Shown in pieces: positions 52,693 through 62,244 of a stretch of 64,000 bases of DNA. The stretch is from Yponomeuta sedellus (lineage: Eukaryota; Arthropoda; Insecta; Lepidoptera; Yponomeutidae). The stretch is taken from NCBI GenBank assembly GCA_934045075.1, contig OW203738.1, forward strand, positions 7,920,868-7,984,867. Direction: 5' to 3'. The first letter of the stretch is position 1, and every line of letters begins with the position of its first letter. The position numbers were made by a program, and so were the translations under genes. Under the pieces are notes generated by a model. It was not told the DNA's origin and ran no database searches. It was given only the letters and a program-made list of their open reading frames with translations.

Positions 52693-53280
52693 TTAAAAAA
52701 CATTTAAAGACTCCTGCTATCTTATCTTACCGTACAAGATCAGAAACAATATTTGAAATTTTATAGTCAAAAGCGAGTTTTTAAACTAAAACTTTCGTGA
52801 ACACATTATTCATTTAAATCTGGATTCACTTACTAAATTTTTTACCAAAAGAGTTAAACCAAGTGCCTAATAATAATATTGCCGTGTTAACAATAAATGC
52901 CATCAGACCTTTTGATTGATCTGGAAAGCGCGCTTGTAACCTCTGATTTTTATTGTATAAACAAATCTTCAAAAGCAAGTTCAGTCCACAGCTCATCAAC
53001 CTTTGCCTCCACGCACTCTCCTTTGTTTCGTTATTAGTGAATTTGTAACTAAATGTAATGATTCATCCGCTGTCGACTGTAGTTGGCCTTTAAATCTACG
53101 TAATGAGATGATTTATACAGCATTCAGTGGCACCTTCACTAACACTAGATGGGTGAAGGGACCACTCGAACACTGCAGTGCCTTGGACATTGTTTTAGAT
53201 AGAGTAGGATTTCCCAGCACCTACACCATCTGACTGTACCATGTTGACTGTACCTATGTCATCAAATATTCACGACATCT
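52692..53280. other. Non-coding stretch
   Basis: Plus frame 53003-53233 has no recognised domain. Nothing else. Confidence 0.35.
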
Positions 53281-53284
53281 TGAA

Positions 53285-53433
53285 TCACGGTAGACGACAC
53301 CGAGCCTATGTGTTAATTCAGGGTGTCAGCTAACTCTGTAACGAATTTTATTAAAATAGCTTCAGCCTTTTAGACGTGAGGAATTAACAAACATACCCAT
53401 ATACAAACTTTCGGTTTTATATTATTAGTGTGA
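53285..53433 (-). mobile_element. Helitron family 2, 5' end fragment (-)
   Basis: Complement of TCACACTAATAATATAAAAC at the right edge (GA before T at 53432-53434), then the complement of CTAAAAGGCTGAAGCTATTT. Matches 29147-29330 and the right end of 56027-57507. Confidence 0.55.
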
Positions 53434-53440
53434 TGTGATA

Positions 53441-53706
53441 ATGTGATAGTTTTAAAAACCTACTTAGAGGCTGAAAATTCCACCCATGCCGGGACTCGAA
53501 CCCGCGACCTCTGGCTAACCGTGCCAGCGCTCTCCCAACTGAGCTAATGGGCGACTCACCGGCATCAGTGAAATTTCGAACCGTCTTCTTTAATTTTGTG
53601 AATTACAATACTCTCTGTATTACGTACAGGCAGGAACAAGTACTTTTTTTAAATTGTCCTTAGCACGGGTTGGTGCATTAAAAAGAATATAATGGTGATG
53701 TGATAG
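53441..53706. mobile_element. SINE D with a classic 5' inversion and 9-bp target-site duplication
   Basis: ATGTGATAG at 53441-53449 and 53698-53706. The inverted piece (AAAAACCTACTTAGAGGCTG through the B-box complement to TACGTACAGGCAGGAACAAG) is followed directly by the sense 3' piece TTTTTTTAAATTGTCCTTAG, CACGGGTTGGTGCATTAAAA. The two parts do not overlap in the element, unlike in the other D dimers. Confidence 0.8.
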
Positions 53707-53709
53707 GTT

Positions 53710-54010
53710 AAGAAATATCTGTGTAATTTCTATTCTTAAGACTACAGACTGCGGCCTCTTATAGTGAGGGTAGATGATCTACCTACCATACTATTCGCAG
53801 GGAATTGAGGGGGTTGACATGATGTGAAGAAGAGGTTTTTGCCTATTTCCTTAGTGTCCGAGATCAACAGGTACTGCAAATAAAAACTGTTGGTTTGTTT
53901 ACATATGAACCAAAGCTAAGTGAAGACGTAACGGTGTAACTGTTTTACACCATTTTTCTTATTGTTTGTCGTTCTGTTCTGTATCAGTCTTTCTTAAGGA
54001 CGCGATGTTC
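53710..54010. other. Non-coding stretch
   Basis: GGTTAAGAAATATCTGTGTA at 53706-53725 also occurs near 50329 and, in complement, near 57797: an unnamed repeat. No gene. Confidence 0.4.
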
Positions 54011-54011
54011 A

Positions 54012-54365
54012 TCTATCTATATAAATAAAATTCAAAGTCCTGACTGACTGACTCACTCATCAACGCCCAGCCCAAGCCGTTGGACCTAGGAAGCTGAAAT
54101 TTTGCACAGTTACATATACGAGTATAATGCAGGCAAGGAATAAGACCGGATTTTTTTAATACTACCCCTGAGTGTGCGAAAAGGGTTGCCAAAATTTGTA
54201 TGGGAGGTATAAAAAATGTTGTCTAATCTCTTGAAACTTAAAATAAATACTCTTCAACACAATTTATTGCACAAGTATTTCGCCGTTTTTCTAAATTTAA
54301 CCCTTAAGGAAGTGATTGGGGTTGCATAAAAAGTCCACGCGGACGGAGTCGCGGGGAAAAGCTAG
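54012..54365 (+). mobile_element. Non-autonomous Helitron family 1, complete
   Basis: Starts TCTATCTATATAAATAAAAT after an A (54011), ends AAAAGCTAG before a T (54366), with a hairpin-forming CGCGGACGGAGTCGCG 8 bp before the CTAG. TC...CTAG termini, 3' hairpin and A/T insertion context are the Helitron rules. It contains TGACTGACTGACTCACTCAT and CCAAGCCGTTGGACCTAGGA, typical of a very common lepidopteran repeat. About 354 bp, no coding capacity. Confidence 0.75.
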
Positions 54366-54369
54366 TAAA

Positions 54370-54445
54370 TAAGTATAGTTAACACTCTCTCCCTGCAAGT
54401 AAGAGACGACCTCCTCTTAAATCTAATCGCGATTATTAACCACGA
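54370..54445. other. Short spacer
   Basis: Nothing recognised. Confidence 0.3.
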
Positions 54446-54650
54446 CGACCTCTGTGCCGTAGCGGTAGCGCATTTGCCTACCATGCGAGAGGTCCCGGAT
54501 TCGAACATCAGCTGGGGACAAAAGAAACCTCAGGTCTTTGATGTTTACATGTTTGTAATGTAGTTGTTTCTGGCTCCCACCACACAGGGCATCCTAGTGT
54601 GGGCCCAGAAGCAATGTATGTGCCTGTATGTAAATGTTATGTTATTACAC
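54445..54650 (+). mobile_element. SINE B
   Basis: CCTCTGTGCCGTAGCGGTAG, GGTCCCGGATTCGAACATCA, TCAGGTCTTTGATGTTTACA, GGGCATCCTAGTGTGGGCCC, GCAATGTATGTGCCTGTATG. Its GTAAATGTTATGTTATT end is the target of the next SINE D insertion. Confidence 0.75.
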
Positions 54651-54945
54651 ATTTTTTTTTAATGCACTAACCCGTGCTAAGGAACAAATTTAAAAACCTA
54701 TTTAGAGGCTAAAAATTTCACTCATGCCGGGATTCGAACCCGCAACCTCTGGGTATCCGTGCCAGCGCTCTACCAATTGAGCCAATGGGCGACTCACGGC
54801 ATCAGTGAAATTTCGAACCTCTTTACACTATTCTCTGTATTACGTACAGGCAGCGACATCTGACTTAAGCAAATTGCAAAAATCGATTCCTGGCATGGGT
54901 GAAATTTTTAGCCTCTAAATAGGTTTTTAAAAATGTTATGTTATT
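54632..54945 (-). mobile_element. SINE D with 15-bp target-site duplication
   Basis: AAATGTTATGTTATT at 54632-54646 and 54931-54945. The minus-orientation tail at left (AATGCACTAACCCGTGCTAA), tRNA-like head, GGCATCAGTGAAATTTCGAA, CAGGCAGCGACATCTGACTT, then a short opposite piece CCTGGCATGGGTGAAATTTT...GCCTCTAAATAGG at the right edge. Confidence 0.85.
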
Positions 54946-54949
54946 GAGT

Positions 54950-55215
54950 TAAACTTAACAGTTTTCAAATAAACATATAAAATAAGAAATATGCTTATTT
55001 AAAACTGCTCTACAGTGTAGCAAACAATATGGGATCATATTATAAAATTTAAAATGAATAAATAAACGTATAAAAAAATCTTGATCTGTCACTCAAGCAA
55101 GTATCAAACAGAACTATATAGCTAGGCTCATTAATATAAATGACAGGCTAAACTGGTTATCTAATTATAGCCAAAACAAGATAGGTTATCGGATGAAAGA
55201 AAACAAAACACGATT
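54950..55215. other. Non-coding stretch
   Basis: AT-rich; nothing recognised. Confidence 0.35.
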
Positions 55216-55362
55216 GCCTCGACGGTCAAGCGGTGTCACGTCCGATTGCCATTCTGGAGGTCGTGGGTTTGAATCCCGCTGTACGTTTGTACAAATAGCC
55301 TCAGTCTGGGTGTATTTCCATGTTTGTTTGATGGTATTGCCTGGTAACCATGGCACAGCAAA
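55216..55362 (+). mobile_element. SINE A
   Basis: TCGACGGTCAAGCGGTGTCA head, GGTCGTGGGTTTGAATCCCG B box, AGCCTCAGTCTGGGTGTATT and GGTATTGCCTGGTAACCATG. Confidence 0.75.
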
Positions 55363-55435
55363 TAGTTACATCCACAAAACGTGGATGTTACTATTTGCCA
55401 GAGATCTTTAAATGTTATTGCTTGATCCCAATTTT

Positions 55436-55620
55436 ATACATACATACATACATACGTACATATATACATAACCTCACGCCTGTATCCCAGAGGGGTAGGC
55501 TGAGACCAGGGACTGCCACTTACCACGGTCCTGACAGATCACCTTCGCTTCATCAACGTTCATAAGTCGTTGCATGCGCGCACACCGGTTCCGTGTACTT
55601 TTTATCTTGCCCTTTTATTA
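55436..55620 (-). mobile_element. LINE H end with ACAT microsatellite
   Basis: TACATACATACATACGTACA, TCACGCCTGTATCCCAGAGG, ACCACGGTCCTGACAGATCA, CTTCGCTTCATCAACGTTCA, CACCGGTTCCGTGTACTTTT. Confidence 0.65.
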
Positions 55621-56025
55621 TTATATCTTTACTCCACATCTTTAATTTTCCATATGTTTGAACGTTTAATAATTTGTCGCTCGTCTGTCTCTTTCTCAAG
55701 ACACTTTGTCTCAAATCTTATACTTAGGTGTACAGTCCCTCAGAATTGCAAAAAAAAGAAACATCTTAGCTAACGCAAAAAAAGTTACTGTCATTTATGC
55801 CGCAAAAAAACTATAATGCGACACTCAGGGGAAGGGAATCAAAATTCATAGGTTACTTATCGCTGAACTGAAGAATAAAATTTAGCAAGTAATATGGTCT
55901 TTTACTACAAATACAGGATAAAATACTATATATTGGTAATTAAATCATTAAACAATTAGTCTTCCAAGTGCGGGAAAAGCTCGGAAAAAACTACGAGACT
56001 CAATTACTAAACTATTTATTTACTA
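55620..56025. other. Non-coding stretch
   Basis: AT-rich; nothing recognised. Confidence 0.35.
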
Positions 56026-56026
56026 A

Positions 56027-57507
56027 CTAGCTGTGCCCCGTGGTGTTACCCGCGGTTTATCGATATTACCATGGGAATAAGATATTTTACCGCAATAAAA
56101 CGTAGCTTATGTGTTAATCCAAGGTGTCAGCAAACTCCATACCAAATTTTATTAAAATCGCTCTAGCCGTTTAGACGTGAAGAAATAACAAATATACACA
56201 CTCACACACTCACAAACTTGCGCCTTTATACACTCCTGGACACATCTATTGGCCCACCTTAGAGTTTAGATTTCGATGGCCCCTACCTAAATATGATTGC
56301 TAGATTCAACAAAAACTATTGATGCAGTTTTAAGACGTTGTGCTCTCCAGCAACCCCATAGTCTATTTTCACAAACTTGAATTCATAAAATCGTTGTACA
56401 TAATAAGTACTTAATTAGTACTTATCAGAAATAAATAGTACTTTCATAGCATGCTAGTACATTTAAATTTAATTTGGGGTTGCTGGAGAGGTTCTCTGCA
56501 GCAACCCCAATATTAAAATAATGGAATTTGGACAATTAAACCTACCTAATTGAAAGAACTATAGCTGAAAAAAATTGTACTGACATATTTAATAACAATA
56601 TACGATCTGGAATCGAGTAAGTGCTCATTGAGTGGTTTACATTGATGCAAACAAATATACAAGGTGTTCACGAATAAGCTGAAAATGAGAGAACCGTTTC
56701 TTTGAAATTACCAACATAGTCATTTAAAAATGTAATAAAAAATGTAGCTTAAAAAAAATCTTTCGCTATTCCATACAAATCTGCCGGGTTACTTTACCAA
56801 TTTGTATGAAAATATTTTGATAAATTGCATATTATTATACCACCTTAAAACACTCCATAAACGTAATTCAACCTACTCAGTCGTGACGTTCAAAATGAAA
56901 ATAATCTCTATTGTTAAAATTAAAAACAGATAACTACTGTTAAATTCAAGGTCAGCCGGGCTAGTTTCTAAATGTCAGAAATCGCGACTTTCCAGTACAT
57001 TCTGACCTTGTATATTTGTTTGCATCAATGTAAACCACTCAATGAGCACTAACTCGATTCCAGATCGTATATTGTTATTAAATATGTCAGTACAATTTTT
57101 TTCAGCTATAGTTCTTTCAATTAGGTAGGTTTAATTGTCCAAATTCCATTATTTTAATATTGGGGTTGCTGCAGAGAACCTCTCCAGCAACCCCAAATTA
57201 AATTTAAATGTACTAGCATGCTATAAAAGCACTATTTATTTCTGATAAGTACTAATTAAGTACTTATTATGTACAACGATTTTATGAATTCAAGTTTGTG
57301 AAAATAGACTATGGGGTTGCTGGAGAGCACAACGTGTTTTAAGCCTGATACATGAAAAGACTATTGAATAAAATTATGAATGTTCCTGATTCAAAACTGC
57401 ATAAAAACTTTTTGCTCGACCTAGTATACATTTTTAGCTAGGACTAAACGAAACTGAAAATGCAAGGTGGGCCAATAGGTGTGTCCAGAAGTGTAATATT
57501 AGTGTGA
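56027..57507 (-). mobile_element. Helitron family 2 (-), interrupted
   Basis: The left edge is CTAG at 56027-56030 after A (minus-strand end CTAG then T), with the complement of the CCGCGGGTAACACCACGG hairpin just inside. The right edge is GA at 57506-57507 before T (minus-strand TC start, TCACACTAATATT). Internal text GTGTCAGCAAACTCCATACC and GTTTAGACGTGAAGAAATAA is shared with 53285-53433. A 1.26-kb TA-flanked element splits it at 56231-57493. Confidence 0.7.
56231..57493. mobile_element. TA-flanked TIR element with long internal inverted arms
   Basis: Ends CACTCCTGGACACATCTATT (left) and complement CACTTCTGGACACACCTATT (right), then GGCCCACCTT on both, each bounded by TA, as in Tc1/mariner elements. 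A second, much longer inverted repeat lies inside: about 56340-56663 and 57012-57335, nearly identical over some 320 bp. Within each arm GGGGTTGCTGGAGAG and its complement recur, making smaller hairpins. The 350-bp centre has no transposase frame. Non-autonomous. Confidence 0.8.
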
Positions 57508-57640
57508 TGTGATAAGTGTCATGTGATCTGATGATGTGATGTGATAGTGTGATATGTAAAGTAACAAATGTCTACGGAACCGTCGGAGCACGAGACCGTC
57601 TCGCACTTGGCCGTTTTTTATTAACTGTATACATGTTTTT
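57508..57640. other. Spacer with GTGATGTGAT low complexity
   Basis: Repeats of GTGAT(GT)GAT at 57502-57560, partly shared with 53425-53450. No gene. Confidence 0.4.
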
Positions 57641-57735
57641 ACCCGCATGCCCAGCGTGGGGATTATGGGCATTACCCCCCCCCCCATGATGGCACTACCT
57701 TGCGCCCATTAGGGGAGGGCTATGCTCAGCAGTGG
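57640..57735 (+). mobile_element. SINE F 3' end with C-run
   Basis: CCCGCATGCCCAGCGTGGGG, ATTATGGGCATTACC, then a 12-C run (57677-57688), ATGATGGCACTACCTTGCGC, CATTAGGGGAGGGCTATG, CAGCAGTGGAC. A GATA repeat follows (57739-57757). Confidence 0.65.
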
Positions 57736-57757
57736 ACATAGATAGATAGATAGATAG

Positions 57758-57876
57758 AGAACACTTTATTGTACATAAAAAATGAAATTACACAGATATT
57801 TCTTAACCTAAGAGTACAGACGGCGGCCTTATCACTAACAGTGATAAGGTCGCCTGAAGAAGAAGAAGAAGAAGAT
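57758..57876 (-). mobile_element. Family E-like end with GAA tract
   Basis: GAACACTTTATTGTACATAA and the complement of GGTTAAGAAATATCTGTGTA, then GCGGCCTTATCACTAACAGT forming a hairpin with ACTGTTAGTGATAAGG, then a GAA run at 57857-57874. On the minus strand the run reads as a pyrimidine tract ending in CAG, 20-40 nt inside intron 1. Confidence 0.5.
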
Positions 57877-57894
57877 GTTTTTATCTCCTCTCAC

Positions 57895-58009
57895 CTAGTT
57901 CAGGGTGCTCCGCCTTGACCTCCTCTACGAGGCTTTGCAGCCACCAGGGCTCCAGCTCAGCCATCTCGCGCCGCCGCCGGCCGGTGCGCGCCTCATACGG
58001 CAGGTGCAT
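57895..58009 (-). CDS. Runt-domain gene, exon 1 with start codon
   Basis: ATG at 58009-58007 (minus) starts MHLPYEARTGRRRREM, the MHLP opening typical of insect Runt-family proteins. A basic run RRRR and WWLQSLVEEVKAEHPEL follow; the one-base overhang joins exon 2 to give HPELVRTGSP, the classical entry to the Runt domain. Donor is GTGAGA (57894-57889). 38 codons plus one base. The predicted protein so far has the Runt domain at about residues 37-155. RUNX proteins bind DNA in the nucleus, usually with a CBF-beta/Brother-type partner, and control cell-fate genes. Intron 1 is 13,190 bp. A three-codon upstream ORF ends 4 nt before the start. Confidence 0.88.
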
Positions 58010-59920
58010 CGCTTCAGGCCAGCATCGGGGCGCCTGCGTCCTTATGAGAGCCTGTTACTTTTGCTCGAGGAATCTCGGGTATTCCTTTTCAGTTTATGGG
58101 CTGCTGTTAAGGCCTCTCCTTGGTATTTTTTCTGTTGGTACTTTGTTATTTCTGGTGTAGAGGTTAGCTTCTAAAGGTTGTTAAAGATTTTTGTACTTTC
58201 CAAGATATTTAAAAATCTAATAAGAATCGCTGAACTTCTCTCCACATGTACACTTGTGGCATGAGTCTTTTTACCCTTGGAATTGAATGTAATGAGTTAT
58301 TATTTTCTTTCTTCCTCGGTTACGACACTTGCAATTCTTTTCTTGGCTCTGTCCCAACGAAATTCCCCCAAGTTAGGTGACAGCTCACTTTGTACGGAGA
58401 AACTATGACACTCACTACCAACTTTATTGAGTGTTGTTTTGGCTGTTCGCTAATGATTAGGTTCTTTGGAAAAGCAGTCCAACTGTTTTGTTATGATTCA
58501 GTCTTAGTTATTTAATGTACACGTACAGTTTTTGTTTGAAATAACAGTTATAATCACTTGCCGGTACAATTTGTTCAACACAAATTAAAATAAACAATTA
58601 CCCTCAATTAGGTAAACTTGTCACTAGAGTCTTGGCAGAGAACGGACCTTGAGCATTCTTGGGCCTATTTCAACTTGACTCTAGTCATATTTAGATGAGT
58701 CACTAACCTCCGAGGGTCTAGCGCGAATCTCTCCAAATTCTCAATGACGCCGCGACCTACCAGTTCCGGTGGATTTTCTTCGAATAACAAACCGACTTAA
58801 GGCTTATGCGCTTACGCAGAGGCTGGCACAACAGCTGAGTTATTCTGTGATTTCCCGCCCGGGTTGCGTCAAAGCTGTCAGAATAGGTTTTGTAAATAAA
58901 GCGTGAGGTACGCGCGTCACACGTATTTACCGCGCGCGGTGACTCAGCCGCTGGGCGCTTGCTCCGACGGCGGAAGCTGCGACGTGCTCGCCGCTCGCGC
59001 GCCACAGAACTACTAAACCCGCCGCCATTCTGTCACTCGCTGCCTTCATTCTCTGCGGTCAATCTGCGGTTTGGCCACGCTTCATTTGTCGGGAAAATGC
59101 TCGATGCCGTTCTCTCGCTCCCACACGCTCCAGCTGCGCCCTTCGAGAGAGGGACGGATGCAAGTTTTGTAACATTGAACATTTTTGTTTAGCTCCATTG
59201 TTGAAGGGAAATATTATGAGCTTTTTCATTTCGAGGTGTAGAGTCGCGATTCTCGTCTCGCCGCTCCTTTAGTCTGTCGGTTGCGGTTTTGCGGAAAGAG
59301 ACGCCTAGCAGTGCACAGAGCGCCCGCTAATTGCATGTACAGTTTTCAGGCATTAACTTGCGCGGCTAGAAAGTTAAGAAGCTTTTGTGCAAAATTGCAG
59401 CTCTGTTATGTAGAGCCGCAAAGAAATACGTTCAACTTTAGTCGCTGTGTTACATTGTTAGGCAGCAAACCGTCTCAAACAATGTATAGTAACGCGTAAG
59501 TAGGTTGAGACCTAACATAATGCATTTAATGACATTTTAATTACAAATAAAATTAGCCTGCGTACCGAGCAGTTAATTTACATTCGTTGCGAAGCGAATT
59601 GTGTTTGCAATTAAAATTTATTTTGTCGCTACATTTTATTGGACCGGCTCCGCAGAATTTCGATCGATGAGGTATTTAATGAAATATTAAACTTAACCAG
59701 ACAGTTTGCCGCCTGAAAACTACGGATTTTCTCTTAACCTACTAAGCATACTGTACTTTTTTTGCGGGTAACCAGTTCCCCTAACTAGTTAGTTAGTCAC
59801 TAAAGGAAATTTGATATTAGCCATACCGAATATTTAGGTCCTTATGTTTTTTGCTAATTACCTTATATTGGATGTCATTACTTATGAATAAATAAATTCG
59901 GCAAATGGTGCGATTTAAGA
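58010..59920. promoter_or_regulatory. 5' flank of the Runt gene with GC-rich, repeat-poor block
   Basis: No recognised repeat between 58010 and 59920. A GC-richer block at 58735-59345 has CpG-rich strings (ACCGCGCGCGGTGACTCAGC, GTGCTCGCCGCTCGCGCGCC) and GAGA-type motifs (TTCTCTCGCTCCC, TTCGAGAGAGGGA). Because the gene reads leftwards, this is where promoter and 5' UTR should be; no start site or splice to exon 1 could be fixed. Frames on both strands here are composition effects. Confidence 0.4.
58014..58025 (-). promoter_or_regulatory. Minimal upstream ORF (ATG CTG GCC TGA)
   Basis: A three-codon reading frame in the presumed 5' UTR, its stop 4 nt upstream of the Runt-gene ATG. Such uORFs can reduce or condition translation. 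Depends on the transcript starting upstream of 58025. Confidence 0.4.
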
Positions 59921-59924
59921 TTGC

Positions 59925-60045
59925 CTGGAATAAATTGCTATTAGCATTAAGGCCGCCAATTGTATTTTATCTTCTGTATGTGTTTCTGTATCAATTTTCT
60001 GGTAAACAATAAAGAATATTCTTATCTTAGCTTATCTTAATACGT
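59925..60045 (+). mobile_element. Family E LINE 3' end
   Basis: TTGCTATTAGCATTAAGGCC, GCCAATTGTATTTTATCTTC, AATAAAGAATATTCTTATCT. Confidence 0.65.
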
Positions 60046-60064
60046 GATAAAGGATGTGACAAAA

Positions 60065-60168
60065 AATTGTCATGCAAAACCGAAAATGAAGTGTTCTTCA
60101 TTTTCGGTTTTGCATGACAATTCCTTCATGGTAAAAGTAGTTTGTACCGTACTTTTACCATGAAGGAA
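60065..60168. repeat. Two adjoining perfect hairpins
   Basis: Hairpin 1: arms 60065-60091 and 60096-60122 (27 bp, ATTGTCATGCAAAACC..), loop TGTT. Hairpin 2: arms 60121-60139 and 60150-60168 (19 bp, TTCCTTCATGGTAAAAG..), loop 10 nt. They share the TT at the junction. Confidence 0.9.
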
Positions 60169-60169
60169 C

Positions 60170-60590
60170 TTTTGAAATCGTGAAACTTTTAATATAAAAT
60201 TGTGATATAAATTTTAATGACGATTTTTATCATTTCCACATAGTAAAATTGTTCGTATTGCCAAGCAGAAACATTTTGTCCACCCTGTATAACATAAAAC
60301 AGTGATTAGTAACTATTGTTACTATTTTTTGTAACTATTTTATCTTGATAAAATAATAATAATACTATAATTTCTACCCAACACATCAACTTCAAAATGC
60401 ATTATGTAAAAGTAGAAAAGCCTTAGAGACTTTCAAAGAGTAGCATGTTTTATTCATATTTAATAACTTATTATTATGAAAAATAAATAGTTTAATTTAA
60501 TTTACCTCAAAAATTACCATTAGAATGAAAAAAAAATATTGTTGGATTAATTTACCTCAAAAATAACCAAATTAACACAAGTCTACTCGA
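60170..60590. other. Non-coding stretch
   Basis: AT-rich. ATTAATTTACCTCAAAAAT occurs near 60500 and 60546 as a short direct repeat. No gene. Confidence 0.35.
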
Positions 60591-60599
60591 TCTCACTGC

Positions 60600-60760
60600 A
60601 CAAAAGAGTTTCTCAGAACTTTCTCCAAGACGTAGGGCGGGCGTCTGGGCGGGGCCGCCCGCCCAGTCGTAAGACGCGCTCACTGGGCGGAAAAATATGA
60701 CACCCCCTTTGCGCGATCCACTTGTTGCTCGGGCCACGTGGAAACACGTGAACTTTCTGG
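60600..60760. promoter_or_regulatory. GC-rich island with twin CACGTG E-boxes
   Basis: GGGCGGGCGTCTGGGCGGGG with a complementary CCGCCCGCCCAG next to it, then CACGTG at 60735-60740 and 60745-60750 (10 bp centre to centre). It lies 2.6 kb upstream of the Runt-gene ATG. Regulatory role is inference. Confidence 0.3.
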
Positions 60761-60844
60761 AAACATATACGGATGTAGTTTGTTTTCTTGTGAGCAACTT
60801 AATTGTACTATTAAGTTGGTTTTGTCTTTTTATCTATTTAGGTA

Positions 60845-60935
60845 CATATACAACTTTCCATCGTAAGGTTGTCTGGAAGAAATTGCTTTTAGCAATAAGG
60901 CCGCCTATTGTACTATGTATATTTGCAATTGTTTT
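60845..60935 (+). mobile_element. Family E fragment
   Basis: CATCGTAAGGTTGTCTGGAA, GAAATTGCTTTTAGCAATAA, GGCCGCCTATTGTACTATGT; tail missing. Confidence 0.65.
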
Positions 60936-60939
60936 GTAT

Positions 60940-61870
60940 TTTTTAGTAGAATTGCACAAGTAGCGCAAAAGGCGAGCGGCGCTCTGTCGCACTAAAACGT
61001 CAAAATATTGTCAATTACTGTGACACGACTTTTGTGCGCGATAAAACGCATGACTCTGGGTTCATGACAGACTCATGATCACTCGCGACGGAGTTGCGAA
61101 AGGTTTTTTCGTTTTTGCTTTAGTACATGAATGCCTAGCAAAAACATCCGACCTAAGTCTATCCGTCACAATTGAGTATTTCTTCTATTGCCGTCAGTAG
61201 AAAATAATTAAGTAGTCAGTAGTGACTTTCTAAATTAATTGTACACCCGCGTCTCTATCATCTCGATACGGGGTTGAATGACGTCAATAATATTTTTTTC
61301 ACCTCATCGCGAGACGCTATGTAGGATACCTCGAAGACTTACATAATAGAGGCGCAGGAAGTGTCTCTTCAGAGCACCACCAGACCACCACCGCAATGTC
61401 CTAACTCCATCAATATCAATGGCACGACCGCGGACCACAAAAAGTGGCTAATTAATTTGTGCCCTATTTACCGCAACACCGTGGCAGAATCTTCACGCGG
61501 GCGCTGGGCCAGCCGCCGCACAGACCACAGCGCGCCTCGGGCGCTGGCAACACTGCCCCTTACTCTCGACGCTATTGGGTTCCAAATTGCGCCACAATAA
61601 AATAGATACCTTGATTTTTCAGTTATGTCTCTCCCATTCTGAGGGTACGAAACGTACGGTGGCCACCAATGCCCTTCTAAATTTTAAATATTTGTTTATA
61701 TCGTATTCTTTGTTATATAATATTTTTCTTTGTTCTTTCTTTTCTTATTTGTCTGGTTTACTTTAATATCGTTATGTGTATTGTATCTTTGTGGCTTCAA
61801 ATAAATGTCTCTCTCTCTCTCTCTCAGTAAGATGGTAACCAGACGTGATATTGCTTAAGCAACGAGGCAG
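60940..61870. other. Non-coding stretch, part of the 5' flank
   Basis: Mixed composition, includes a TGACGTCA palindrome at 61279-61286 and a CT repeat at 61807-61827. Plus frame 61361-61600 has no recognised domain. Confidence 0.35.
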
Positions 61871-61871
61871 T

Positions 61872-62240
61872 CGTCGATATCAAACCTTGTATGTCCTCAC
61901 TGCTGGACCACGGATCTCTTCCTGCATCGCAGGAAGGTTAGGCCATACTCCACCCCGTGGGCCTAGTCCGGGTTGGTGGAGGATTTTAAGGCAGTGGCGG
62001 GCCTTACCGTCAGAAGCTATCAAGCCATCCATAAGGCCTCTGACATGGCTTAACGACTGTCATTACACGACAAAAGGCACCAACGGTATAACGTGTCTTG
62101 CAAAGCACGGAAGTGCTCGGAAAATATGTCGCTAGCGGCAGTCACGGGACGGTCGCCCATCCTGCACACGACCATGGCTGTTGTTGCTTAACTCAAGTGA
62201 TTGGTTCCAATCACTTGGTTTGACTAGGCCGCAAGCGCTT
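61872..62240 (-). mobile_element. Family J SINE, most complete copy, 5S-rRNA-like head
   Basis: Minus orientation. The head at the right reads ATCACTTGAGTTAAGCAACA (62203-62184), then GGATGGGCGACCGTCCCGTG (62162-62143): GTTAAGCAAC to GGATGGG is 30 nt, the spacing of 5S rRNA box A to box C. The body then runs CTAGCGACATATTTTCCGAG, GCCAGAGG-type and GTGGAGTATGGCC blocks to the 3' end near 61875 (GAGGACATACAAGGTTTGAT). About 360 bp. Confidence 0.65.
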
Positions 62241-62244
62241 CATT

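Noticed and set aside
57905..58174. Plus-strand frames across 57905-58174
   Set aside because: Antisense to Runt exon 1 and its GC-rich 5' UTR; no domain of their own.
58757..59192. Arginine-rich frames on both strands near 59 kb
   Set aside because: Result of CpG-rich composition in the putative promoter region; no similarity or splice evidence.
60065..60122. microRNA precursor
   Set aside because: Perfect 27-bp stem with a 4-nt loop and an adjoining second hairpin; typical of a foldback element, not of a pre-miRNA.
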